Below are positions 7,491 to 14,688 of a DNA stretch of 31,982 nt, one piece after another. How positions within the stretch are numbered: the stretch's first letter is position 1; every line of letters starts with the position of its first letter. The stretch is from a virus: positions 1-31,982 of the IMG/VR virus record IMGVR_UViG_3300031977_000676. One strand, given 5' to 3'. The position numbers were made by a program, and so were the translations under genes. The notes beneath the pieces are model-generated. The model was not told the origin of the DNA. It made no database searches and was given only the letters and a program-made list of their open reading frames with translations.

Positions 7491-7498
7491 TATTTATA
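7491..7498 (-). promoter_or_regulatory. T4-type late promoter, five bases from the ATG
   Basis: The minus strand reads TATAAATA at 7498-7491, directly after the gp46 stop codon (7501-7499), then GTAAT and the ATG at 7485. In T4 late promoters initiation falls about six bases past this box, which here is the ATG itself, so a leaderless message is predicted. It would drive the 435-residue protein, deformylase and oxygenase. Confidence 0.8.
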
Positions 7499-9214
7499 TT
7501 ATTCTGCAATTCTCGAGAAGTTTTTGTATTTCTCAAACCTAATAACGTCATTAAATTTATCATATAATGTTTCTCCTTTATGAGATATGATAAACGCATT
7601 TGTCTTTTCCGTCAAGGTGTTTAGTAGTTTTAAGAAATCGTCTGTTCCTTGTGAGTCTAATGAAGAATCGAAAACTTCGTCTAATATCAATAGGTTAGTG
7701 TTAACTGAGTTCTTCATTCTTGCAACACTTCTCCATGTGAATAGTAGTGCAAGGTCGATTCTCATTTTCTCCCCTTGTGAGAAGTTATCGTATTTGAATA
7801 CGTCTCTGAATCTTGATTTGATTGTTTCTTCGAACTTTTCATTCAATTCAAAACCAACATAGAATTCTAATTGTGCAAGATACTTGTTAATCAGCTTGTT
7901 CATAATAGGAACATACTGTTTGATAATCTTTTGTCTTACACCTTGGTCTCTGAGTAACACTTGTGCAATTTCATAGTAGTGTTGTTGGTCAACTAATGAT
8001 TCTTTCTTTGCATGTAGAATATCTAGTTTGTCTTCACTATCACTGATTCTTTCTTGCACGTCACCATTACCAGTTCCTTCTTGTTTGAGTTCTGCAATCA
8101 TTTTCTGCATTTTTTGAATGAACTTTTGATTAGATACAACCTCTGTTTGCAAGATACCAATCTCTTTTTGAATTGTGGTTATTTCGTCTTGGATTCCGTT
8201 GATTTCTTGGATTCGGGTATTAAGGTCTTCGACTTGTAAATCGAGTTGTGACACCGCCTCCTTGATTTCTGCGACCTTATTCTGTTTTTCCTCAATGTGT
8301 TTCTTCTTGTGTTCATCGTCTAGACCCTGTTTGCATGTGGGACAATCGTCATTGTTCTCATAGAATTCAATGTCTTTAATTGCTTTTCTTCGAGCGTCCT
8401 CAAGTCTAGCTTCCATGTCAACTGTTTGTTTGAGTTTATCCTCTTTAGTATCTTTATCTGAGATGGTGGATTTTTTCTCCACCACATTTTCCGTCTTTTC
8501 ATCTATGTCCCCTAAAAGTTTGTTAATATTCTCTTGAGTTTCCTCAACGGTATTTTCATATTTTAGGATTTTCGATTCACGATTTTCACGAAGTGCATTA
8601 AGTTGTTCATTTAGTCCGTTAATTCTTTCTTCAAGTAAGTCGATTTCATGATTATTCTCTCTAACCTCAACAGTATGATTAGAAATCTTTTTCTTAAGGA
8701 TATCTCCCATAGTAGAAAAGATTGATATATCCAAAAGGTCTTCCACAAGTTTACGTCTATCTGCAGCCTTTAATTGCATGAAAGGAGTAAAGTTTGCTGA
8801 CCCGAGGATTGCAACTTGAGTAAAGGAACGATAACTCATTTTGAGTATGTTCTTTTCTAAGTGTTCTTGGTAGTCTCTGACTGTTGCATCTTGATTGACG
8901 AACACGTCATTAACATAGAGTTCGAATTTGTTTGGTTTTGCACCTCTAATAACTTTGTATTGTTTCTTACCAATAGAGAACTCAACCTCAACTAAAAGGT
9001 TTCCTCCATTAACAGAATTGATTAGAAGTTCTTTCTTAAGATTTCTGAACCCCTTTCCATAGAGTCCAAAACAAAGTGCATCTAATAATGTAGATTTACC
9101 AGCACCGTTATCACCTAAGATTAGTGTCGTTTGGTGTTTGTCTAGTTGTATTTCTGTAAATTTGTTTCCACTGGATAGTAAGTTTTTGTATCTTACTTTC
9201 TTAAAATTTATCAT
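7499..9214 (-). CDS. 46: gp46 recombination endonuclease subunit (SbcC/Rad50-like)
   Basis: 571 residues, near the T4 length of 560. Walker A GDNGAGKST (34-42), a long coiled-coil region interrupted by a zinc-hook CPTC (291-294), the ABC signature FSQGEKMR (478-485) and Walker B LLILDE (508-513) are all present in Rad50 order. With gp47 it forms the Mre11/Rad50-type nuclease that resects DNA ends for recombination-dependent replication and helps degrade host DNA. The start overlaps the gp47 stop (ATGA), so the two subunits are translationally coupled. Its stop codon abuts the late promoter at 7491. Confidence 0.95.
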   Translation of the reverse strand: MINFKKVRYKNLLSSGNKFTEIQLDKHQTTLILGDNGAGKSTLLDALCFGLYGKGFRNLKKELLINSVNGGNLLVEVEFSIGKKQYKVIRGAKPNKFELYVNDVFVNQDATVRDYQEHLEKNILKMSYRSFTQVAILGSANFTPFMQLKAADRRKLVEDLLDISIFSTMGDILKKKISNHTVEVRENNHEIDLLEERINGLNEQLNALRENRESKILKYENTVEETQENINKLLGDIDEKTENVVEKKSTISDKDTKEDKLKQTVDMEARLEDARRKAIKDIEFYENNDDCPTCKQGLDDEHKKKHIEEKQNKVAEIKEAVSQLDLQVEDLNTRIQEINGIQDEITTIQKEIGILQTEVVSNQKFIQKMQKMIAELKQEGTGNGDVQERISDSEDKLDILHAKKESLVDQQHYYEIAQVLLRDQGVRQKIIKQYVPIMNKLINKYLAQLEFYVGFELNEKFEETIKSRFRDVFKYDNFSQGEKMRIDLALLFTWRSVARMKNSVNTNLLILDEVFDSSLDSQGTDDFLKLLNTLTEKTNAFIISHKGETLYDKFNDVIRFEKYKNFSRIAE

Positions 9215-10278
9215 AGATAGTTATGTTCGTCCAAAGCTTCATTATATAATGACGACATAAGTTCTGCAAGGGGTTTCTTCTTCCCTTGTATTTCCAACCC
9301 GTCAATATAGTTGTTTAATATAGTTAAAGTGTCTTCGATATCTTCTATATCATCGTCACCATAGAAATCCATATGTTTGTTGTCGTCTACAACTGCAACG
9401 TGTATTGGATTACTTGCATGTAGTTTATCTAAGAATGTATCAAACCAATAAGGATTGTCTTTATTTACTACTATTACTTTTACAAATTTGTTTGTAAATT
9501 TAGAATAATCTATGTTAGATATTGTTTCAAAAGTTTCTTTTGTATCGTCATAGAATGATTTCTCAAACATGGTGATTGGATTTAAAACTGGAGTAAGTTC
9601 TTGGGTCTCGGTATCAAATATATGAAAGTATTTGTTATCTCCATAATCTGACCAAGTAAATTGCATTTGAGACCCAAGATATCTGATATTTGCAAATTCA
9701 GATTTTTGGTGGAAATGACCACTCAAAACTGTTTCAAATCTTTTTACATAAGAATGGTCTAGTCCGTGTTGACACGTCATGCCTGGCATCATTAATGCAC
9801 CTTCAAATTCAAAGTGTCCCATACACCAACTTGCATTTGCAGTCTTTAAGAAATCAACAGCGTCTGCATAGTTTTCGGGATTAATCCATGGAGATAATGC
9901 AATGTTAAATCCGTCATACTCTTTGACTTCATGTTCTTGAATGACATTTACATTTTTTTGATTGTATAATAACAACTCGGGTGAGTTTACTTCATTGGTG
10001 TTCTTATAATAAGTATCATGATTACCTAGAATTAAATCCATAGTAATACCACGTTCAGTCATTGGGTCAATGAAGTGTTTGATATTTGCTTTCATGGAAG
10101 CAAAATTTATGTATTTTCTTCTGTCGAAGTAGTCCCCTAAGTGTATTATGTGTTTAATGTTATGTTCGTCCATATATGGGAAGAACACTTCATTATAAAA
10201 TCTTCCTTGGTAATTTGACATTTCTATCATATCACCTCGGACACCACAATGGGTATCATTCAGTAATGCTATTTTCAT
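9211..10278 (-). CDS. 47: gp47 recombination endonuclease subunit (SbcD/Mre11-like)
   Basis: 355 residues. Metallophosphoesterase motifs in order are NDTH (7-10), GDYFDRR (48-54), GNHD (85-88), GHFEF (154-158) and SGHFH (186-190), giving a complete two-metal site. It is the nuclease partner of gp46. The ATG overlaps the gp55 stop (ATGA) and its own stop overlaps the gp46 start (ATGA), forming the coupled chain 55-47-46 that matches the T4 order. Confidence 0.95.
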   Translation of the reverse strand: MKIALLNDTHCGVRGDMIEMSNYQGRFYNEVFFPYMDEHNIKHIIHLGDYFDRRKYINFASMKANIKHFIDPMTERGITMDLILGNHDTYYKNTNEVNSPELLLYNQKNVNVIQEHEVKEYDGFNIALSPWINPENYADAVDFLKTANASWCMGHFEFEGALMMPGMTCQHGLDHSYVKRFETVLSGHFHQKSEFANIRYLGSQMQFTWSDYGDNKYFHIFDTETQELTPVLNPITMFEKSFYDDTKETFETISNIDYSKFTNKFVKVIVVNKDNPYWFDTFLDKLHASNPIHVAVVDDNKHMDFYGDDDIEDIEDTLTILNNYIDGLEIQGKKKPLAELMSSLYNEALDEHNYL

Positions 10279-10832
10279 TCAGTAAATTTTTCTAAGTTTG
10301 TTGTTTTTTTAACTTTTTTGGTTCTAGATTTACGAGGTTCGTATTCAACACGATTCATGTTTTCTTGCATCCATTCCACATTAGTATTAGTAAGGGTTGG
10401 GTCGTGTTGTCCGTCAATAGTATCGAATGCACTTGTTATCATTCCAGCAGCGTCCGTGGCCTGTTGTTTAATGAAGACCTGTTTTTTCTCCTTTTGGATT
10501 CTTCTGAGGAATGCATAGTAACAAATTTGTGTTATGTATGCAAATGCGTTAGTTGATTTTTCGGGGTTAAAGTTTCCGATATACTGAATACAATTTTCAA
10601 TTGCATCACATATCATTTCATCTCTATATGTGTAGTTGATAAAATTAGGACGAGTCGATAATCGAGTCGCAATCTTATAGATACATTCACCAATGTATTC
10701 TGTCATTTGAGGTTTAGACTTACCTTTCTCTTCTGCAAGTTTACATGCAATGTTAAACTCGGAGACTGCAGCTGTAAACTCTTTGTTGTTTACATAATGC
10801 TCTGCCTTTTTAGGGTCTTTTTTAGTAGTCAT
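10275..10832 (-). CDS. 55: gp55-like late-transcription sigma factor
   Basis: 185 residues from the ATG at 10832, the same length as T4 gp55. The upstream TTG at 10850 would place the -10 promoter box inside the coding region, so it is rejected. The N-terminal YVNNKEF and the central block (YIGNFNPEKSTNAFAYITQI, then FLRRIQKEKKQ) match T4 gp55 in order and character. gp55 directs host RNA polymerase to TATAAATA late promoters, and seven such boxes are present in this window. No ribosome binding site is seen; the -10 box at 10844-10839 is six bases from the ATG, predicting a leaderless message. The protein heads the 55-47-46 unit. Confidence 0.9.
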   Translation of the reverse strand: MTTKKDPKKAEHYVNNKEFTAAVSEFNIACKLAEEKGKSKPQMTEYIGECIYKIATRLSTRPNFINYTYRDEMICDAIENCIQYIGNFNPEKSTNAFAYITQICYYAFLRRIQKEKKQVFIKQQATDAAGMITSAFDTIDGQHDPTLTNTNVEWMQENMNRVEYEPRKSRTKKVKKTTNLEKFTE

Positions 10833-10838
10833 GAATCT

Positions 10839-10867
10839 ATTATACACCAATTCTCTTATTTTGTAAG
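10839..10867 (-). promoter_or_regulatory. Sigma70-type promoter for gene 55
   Basis: Minus-strand CTTACA (10867-10862) matches four of six -35 bases, followed by a 17-base spacer and a perfect TATAAT (10844-10839). AGATTC then leads straight to the ATG at 10832. The -35 and spacer overlap the inverted repeat at 10853-10869. Confidence 0.7.
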
Positions 10868-10869
10868 AG
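10853..10869. repeat. Inverted repeat over the gene 55 promoter, possible operator
   Basis: CTCTTA and TAAGAG form a perfect six-base dyad separated by five bases (17 bases in all). It covers the -35 box and part of the spacer of the gene 55 promoter. It is not followed by a T-run close to the stem in the minus direction, so it fits a protein-binding site better than a terminator. The binding protein, if any, is unknown. The rest of the gap up to 10966 shows nothing else I can support. Confidence 0.45.
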
Positions 10870-10966
10870 GGTTTTTAAGTATTTATTTTTTTGAATTATT
10901 TGAAGAAACCCACTAGACAACTGGGAAATCTATGATAAAATAAATATGTTGCCGCGGTGGAATATA

Positions 10967-11104
10967 CTAATAAGAGATGATATCTTTAATCCTACTCTTT
11001 GCAAACGATTGTATCTCCACTGCACGACTCATTTTATCAATCTCACCAACGGCAAGATAAAACATGCATAATCCCAATGTTGTACCTATTATATAGTGTT
11101 TCAT
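10967..11104 (-). CDS. 45-residue mini membrane protein
   Basis: Too short for routine calling but linked to its neighbour by an ATGA overlap: ATG at 11104-11102 and the upstream gene's TGA at 11103-11101. The product begins MKHYIIGTTLGLCMFYLAVG, a short hydrophobic stretch that could span or enter the membrane, followed by a charged amphipathic tail (EIDKMSRAVEIQSFAKSRIK). It is the last gene of the cytochrome cassette. No family is recognised. The overlap and the membrane character shared with the rest of the cassette are the reasons to believe it. Confidence 0.6.
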   Translation of the reverse strand: MKHYIIGTTLGLCMFYLAVGEIDKMSRAVEIQSFAKSRIKDIISY

Positions 11105-11280
11105 ATCTTACCCAATCCTAGATTGATTAGCCAAAAGGACAACAACATAAAACCGAAAACGAGGACTTGCACGACTGACATTACTGCAACTTGTTTCATA
11201 GGGTGAACCTCGACAATTCTTTCAATCCAAGATTCACTGGGTGATAAGTTTACGATTTGTAAGAGTTTTTCCTCTTTCAC
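11101..11280 (-). CDS. 59-residue mini membrane protein (GTG start)
   Basis: GTG at 11280 overlaps the cytochrome stop in a GTGA junction; the product ends at the TGA at 11101. A short charged N-terminus (KEEKLLQIVNLSPSESWIER) is followed by a transmembrane segment at about 33-57 (VMSVVQVLVFGFMLLSFWL). An internal ATG at residue 28 is an alternative start that would leave mostly the membrane segment. Its position directly after the cytochrome, in perfect coupling with both neighbours, suggests a subunit or anchor of the same complex. No family recognised. Confidence 0.65.
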   Translation of the reverse strand: MKEEKLLQIVNLSPSESWIERIVEVHPMKQVAVMSVVQVLVFGFMLLSFWLINLGLGKI

Positions 11281-11720
11281 TTCAACTCAATCTCAATGAA
11301 TTTACCAATCATATTGATATCTTCATCACTCAACATACCAGCTTGTGCCCACATAGTAGAAGACATATTACCAACTGTTTCTCTGTTTTTATATGCATTG
11401 AGTTTATTTACAATGTAATCTGAACTTTGACCAGCAAGTTTAGGGAAGACTCCCATACCTTGACCTTCTGCACCGTGACAAGCTGCACAACCACTCCATA
11501 GACCTCTAATAGAAGAGAATTCGTCTGCATTTGCAAGTTCTTGTTTTCTCTGTTCAATCTCTGAAGCAGTTCCAAATTGTTCAACATAGTCAACATAACA
11601 CTGACCCGTGCAACTATGTCCTCCAGTTCCACCTGTATATTCTAAATTTGGATATATCTTAAATCCAAAAAACACACCTATTGCAAGTGTGCATAGTAAT
11701 GCTTGTCCTAGTTCTCTCAT
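11277..11720 (-). CDS. Membrane-anchored c-type cytochrome
   Basis: 147 residues. An N-terminal hydrophobic segment (about 6-23, QALLCTLAIGVFFGFKIYP) serves as an uncleaved anchor or signal peptide, so the rest should be periplasmic. A single heme-c site CAACH (78-82) is followed by GAEGQGMGVFPKLAGQ and a C-terminal helix (LSDEDINMIGKFIE), the layout of a class I cytochrome c. M119 or M123 is the likely axial ligand. An unusual HSCTGQC (35-41, Cys37 and Cys41) lies between anchor and heme domain and could be a disulfide or metal site. It would depend on host heme attachment machinery. The ATG is coupled to the upstream 30-residue gene (TAATG). A role in diverting or sustaining host respiratory electron flow is inference. 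Confidence 0.88.
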   Translation of the reverse strand: MRELGQALLCTLAIGVFFGFKIYPNLEYTGGTGGHSCTGQCYVDYVEQFGTASEIEQRKQELANADEFSSIRGLWSGCAACHGAEGQGMGVFPKLAGQSSDYIVNKLNAYKNRETVGNMSSTMWAQAGMLSDEDINMIGKFIEIELK

Positions 11721-11812
11721 TATGATATTCCTGTAATTGATATAACGGACACCATGAAGATACCTACTAATGTAGTTATCTCCAAAGTATCTCTAAGTTT
11801 TTCGAAGTTCAT
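11720..11812 (-). CDS. 30-residue mini membrane protein
   Basis: ATG at 11812 overlaps the 58-residue gene's stop (ATGA), and the TAA overlaps the cytochrome ATG (TAATG). The product is a short charged head (MNFEKLRDTLE) and one hydrophobic helix (TTLVGIFMVSVISITGIS). Being coupled on both sides argues that it is translated; if not, it may simply be a coupling leader for the cytochrome. Single-helix subunits of this size occur in respiratory complexes, but no homology is claimed. Confidence 0.55.
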   Translation of the reverse strand: MNFEKLRDTLEITTLVGIFMVSVISITGIS

Positions 11813-11985
11813 ACTATATTCCACATACTGAAATACATCACTATGAAGGGTAGTAAGAAGGGAAGAGTCATAAGCACTAGAAATTCGATAGTGTCAACCA
11901 GTTTTCGTTTTGTTGGACGAATGATATGATTAACTTCTCTAGCTTTTCGTACCATGCTCTTCGCAAAAAAAGTTGCTGTGGTCAT
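11809..11985 (-). CDS. 58-residue mini membrane protein, first gene of the cytochrome cassette
   Basis: ATG at 11985 preceded by AGGAAA. The N-terminal half is strongly basic (KSMVRKAREVNHIIRPTKRK), followed by a Leu/Phe/Pro-rich transmembrane helix at about 34-57 (FLVLMTLPFLLPFIVMYFS). By the positive-inside rule the N-terminus should be cytoplasmic. It opens the five-gene chain and ends in an ATGA overlap with the 30-residue gene. A holin-like role is an alternative reading for a small basic membrane protein, but the company of a cytochrome favours a respiratory or membrane complex. No family recognised. Confidence 0.65.
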   Translation of the reverse strand: MTTATFFAKSMVRKAREVNHIIRPTKRKLVDTIEFLVLMTLPFLLPFIVMYFSMWNIV

Positions 11986-12037
11986 GGTTTTCCTAAAAGT
12001 TGTTATAAATATTTTGTATAAGTATATATAAGTCTAA

Positions 12038-12043
12038 ATTATA
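12038..12043 (-). promoter_or_regulatory. Candidate -10 box for the cytochrome cassette
   Basis: A perfect TATAAT on the minus strand at 12043-12038, about 53 bases before the ATG at 11985. The -35 region at optimal spacing (TTCTTT) is a poor match, so an activator or another recognition element would be needed. No TATAAATA late box points in the right direction in this gap. Confidence 0.4.
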
Positions 12044-12069
12044 CGCACTTATTTAGAAAAAAAGAAATC

Positions 12070-12558
12070 CTAATGAATCTTTTTTGGGTCGGTAGGTTTT
12101 ATAGCTTCTTCAAACTCACTCTCTACTAGTTCCTCATAGAACTCATCAAATAAATCTTCGTCTTTGACATTCTTAAGAATAGAGTCAACTGCCTTTTTCA
12201 TGTATTCTCTTGATACACCTTTCAAGTCATTGGTTAATGGAATGGAACCTGTCTCCACCATCTTCAACCAGTTTGCAGAAGCTTCGTCATAGAACGGAAT
12301 AAATTGAGAATTCATATTACTTCTATGTAAGACTTGGTCGAATGGAATTTTGACGATAGGGTCTTCACTCATAGGTGCATAAGGATAGAAGGTTGCAAGT
12401 GTTGAATTGATTGGTTGTTGAACCGATAAATGACATATCATAGGAAGTGTAACTTCGAGACCTTCTGTTGTGTCTCTAACCATTCCTACAAACTCTGTAC
12501 CAGTCTTGAGTTTGATAACTTCATATCTTTGTTTAAGTAAGTCGTTTGGTGTTGCCAT
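12070..12558 (-). CDS. Hypothetical protein, possibly Sm-like N-terminal barrel
   Basis: 162 residues. The first half (RYEVIKLKTGTEFVGMV and the beta-rich stretch that follows) reads like a small beta barrel of the Sm/LSm type, where a Gly-x-x-Phe/x-Gly strand pair is usual; this is a fold guess only. The C-terminal third is helical and acidic (KNVKDEDLFDEFYEELVESE). The ATG overlaps the UvsW stop (TAATG), so expression is tied to the helicase, and a possible internal late promoter lies at 12611-12618. If the fold guess is right, RNA binding would be the first activity to suspect. Confidence 0.7.
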   Translation of the reverse strand: MATPNDLLKQRYEVIKLKTGTEFVGMVRDTTEGLEVTLPMICHLSVQQPINSTLATFYPYAPMSEDPIVKIPFDQVLHRSNMNSQFIPFYDEASANWLKMVETGSIPLTNDLKGVSREYMKKAVDSILKNVKDEDLFDEFYEELVESEFEEAIKPTDPKKIH

Positions 12559-14003
12559 TAGTCTAAGTCAAATTGTTTTATTTCGTATGAAAAATTTTCC
12601 TCGTTGTAAATATTTATACGTTCCTTAAGGTGACCAAGTGTGAAATTATCACATTGCAAATCGTCTGCAATATCAAATAATCTCATTTCACTCTTACCTT
12701 CAGTTTTCCTTAGACCTCTACCAATAGATTGTAGATTCCTTATCCTTGACTTAGAAGGACTTGCAAAAACTACATTATCAATTTTCTTTATATTAACTCC
12801 AGTAGAAAAAGTTCCGTATGACGCTAGTATGACACTATCGTTAGATTTTTCTACCACCTCTCTGACTGTTTCTCTGTCTTCTGTATCTGTTCCACCATAG
12901 ACATAGTGTAAGTCCTTTACTCTTCCGTCTAACATAGGATATAAGACTTCACCATGTTTCTGTACATATTGGAACAACACTAAAGTATTACCTTTTAAAC
13001 TTGCAACTAAATTTGTTATGAATTTGTTTCTACTATCATTCGACACCAAGTAATCCATTTCTTCTTGGTATGTCAATTTTTTCATTTTAGTATGACGAAG
13101 TATGACACAATCTATCTTCAAATTTGCAATTGTACCTTCTTCCATTAACTCGTATGACGTTATGACTTTTTTTACAGGGCCGAACAAACCTTCAAGTTGT
13201 AACCTATGAACTTCTGACCCGTCCAGTGTTCCAGTCGTTCCAAAACGAACACTAGTGTGTTTCATTTTCTCTAAGATACCTTTTAGTGTTTGTGCTTTGA
13301 ATAAATGTGCTTCGTCCCCTATCACTACGTCAAATCCCTGTACAACTTCTTTAGGAGCTTTACTGAATGATTGCCATGTGGTGACCGTAATAGGTGCATC
13401 AAATACTTCTTGACCGTGATAGATTTTACAGATAGGTTCTTTGTATCCGTATTCTTTGAAATCTTTTGACATTTGTTCTACCAATGAGGTAGTGGGAACG
13501 ATAATAATAGTCTTACAATTAGGTAGAGACATTTCTCCTTCATACCACCTACACAACATATAAATGATTAAAGACTTTCCACTTGCAGTTGGTGAAAGTA
13601 ATAACTGTCTTCCGTATTGCACTGCAGTTTTGAATGCTTCTATTTGATAATCACGTGGTTGAAATGGAAGACCCAAGCCTGGGATTAGGTCGTCACCATT
13701 AATAAAGAAATCTACGTCTTCGTCTGTAATTGTTGTTTTGTCTCCGATTACTTCTTGTATACCACCAAACTCATAACCACGTTCTCTACAGAATTCGTCA
13801 ACGTATGGAAGTAATCCAATATAGATTTTATTTGTCTTCATTGAGAAGAGTCTGACTTTACCGTCCCAATACTTATTCTTATAAGAAGGCATAAATTTTG
13901 CGCCTGGGACTGTATAAGAAAAGAAGTCATATAAGTCTCTTGCAAGTCCATCATCACAATGAACTTTCATAAAGACATCATCTAATTTTTCTACTGTAAC
14001 CAT
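12558..14003 (-). CDS. uvsW: UvsW-like recombination helicase
   Basis: 481 residues, close to T4 UvsW. The N-terminal accessory domain (about 1-100, with KYWDGKVRLF) precedes an SF2 helicase core: RDYQ Q-like motif (117-120), Walker A SPTASGKS (137-144), DEAH (230-233), TGT (257-259) and motif VI SIGRGLR near residue 436. UvsW unwinds branched intermediates and R-loops and shifts T4 from origin-dependent to recombination-dependent replication. It is preceded by an oxygenase gene and UvsY, a common order in marine T4-like phages. A strong ribosome binding site is not seen. Confidence 0.93.
   Translation of the reverse strand: MVTVEKLDDVFMKVHCDDGLARDLYDFFSYTVPGAKFMPSYKNKYWDGKVRLFSMKTNKIYIGLLPYVDEFCRERGYEFGGIQEVIGDKTTITDEDVDFFINGDDLIPGLGLPFQPRDYQIEAFKTAVQYGRQLLLSPTASGKSLIIYMLCRWYEGEMSLPNCKTIIIVPTTSLVEQMSKDFKEYGYKEPICKIYHGQEVFDAPITVTTWQSFSKAPKEVVQGFDVVIGDEAHLFKAQTLKGILEKMKHTSVRFGTTGTLDGSEVHRLQLEGLFGPVKKVITSYELMEEGTIANLKIDCVILRHTKMKKLTYQEEMDYLVSNDSRNKFITNLVASLKGNTLVLFQYVQKHGEVLYPMLDGRVKDLHYVYGGTDTEDRETVREVVEKSNDSVILASYGTFSTGVNIKKIDNVVFASPSKSRIRNLQSIGRGLRKTEGKSEMRLFDIADDLQCDNFTLGHLKERINIYNEENFSYEIKQFDLD
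12611..12618 (-). promoter_or_regulatory. Possible late promoter inside the uvsW 3' end
   Basis: TATAAATA on the minus strand at 12618-12611, within uvsW codons for a Tyr/Asn/Ile-rich stretch. It would start transcription near 12605, about 47 bases before the 162-residue gene. Since it is inside a coding region of AT-rich sequence it may be chance. Confidence 0.3.
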
Positions 14004-14010
14004 AATGGTT

Positions 14011-14688
14011 TTACTTGAAAGGAGTACCTAACAACCACCCTACTAGTGATGTTCGAGCTCCTCGTGTGACTGGGGTGACTTGGTGGTGAACGTCTGAAGG
14101 GAATAATAAAATACTTCCTCTTGTTTTTGCACTAAAGGGTGCAGTTCTTTTCATTGCATCTATACCTACAGATTTGTCACCTTGTTTTATTCTATCAAAC
14201 ATACTATGTGGTTCTAACCATTCGAAATGACCACCTTCATATTCATCGGGGTCTGATAATTGAATGGTGCAACTTAACTTACGAATAAGGCCTTCTGTAC
14301 CATGTACCTGTCCAACATGACCCGAATCTGTATGCCATGTATAGAAATCACCTTTTGTATTAGGTTGTTCACTATATTGTGTAAATTGGAAATTTTCAAA
14401 ATGACTTAAATCCCAAGTCCATGCATTATCTCCTTGTGCGAATTGAACTCCTTGTGCAAGTTTATCATGAAATTCTTGTGGTAACATTTCATGTGTTAAC
14501 CATTTAACACTTGACCTTCTAATCTCATCATCAGCACGTCCTGATGCTTCTGCACTATCGGGGTCATTAGCTGCAAATCCAACTCTACCCTCTTCCCATT
14601 CTATTTTATTTGCACATGCGATTATAGAATCAACTTCTTGTGATGTAAAGAATGCCTCTGCAATCCAAACATAGTTTTGATATATCAT
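14011..14688 (-). CDS. 2OG-Fe(II) dioxygenase, PKHD-type
   Basis: 225 residues from the ATG at 14688 (MIYQNYVWIAEAF), which overlaps the UvsY stop (TAATG) and has AGGGT upstream; the longer frame to 14715 is less likely. The iron site is H119 and D121 (WHTDSGH) with the distal H202 and the 2OG-binding R212 in HHQVTPVTRGARTSLVGW. That C-terminal pattern is typical of the PKHD/PiuC-like hydroxylases found in cyanophages and other marine T4-like viruses. The substrate is unknown. It lies between uvsY and uvsW and is likely cotranscribed with them. Confidence 0.88.
   Translation of the reverse strand: MIYQNYVWIAEAFFTSQEVDSIIACANKIEWEEGRVGFAANDPDSAEASGRADDEIRRSSVKWLTHEMLPQEFHDKLAQGVQFAQGDNAWTWDLSHFENFQFTQYSEQPNTKGDFYTWHTDSGHVGQVHGTEGLIRKLSCTIQLSDPDEYEGGHFEWLEPHSMFDRIKQGDKSVGIDAMKRTAPFSAKTRGSILLFPSDVHHQVTPVTRGARTSLVGWLLGTPFK

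Noticed and set aside
10880-10887. AATAAATA before gene 55 as a second late promoter
   Set aside because: It departs from the first T of the box, and the sigma70-type promoter closer to the ATG explains the gene better.
10908-10924. CCCA...TGGG as a terminator for the cytochrome cassette
   Set aside because: Only a four-base stem with a nine-base loop and no adjacent T-run in the minus direction.
10945-10965. GC-rich GCCGCGG stretch after the cytochrome cassette, first suspected as part of a structural RNA
   Set aside because: No pairing partners, cloverleaf arms or terminator T-run were found around it.
12003-12010. Plus-strand TATAAATA in the gap before the cytochrome cassette
   Set aside because: It points to the right, where no plus-strand gene exists; the palindromic AT-rich gap explains it.
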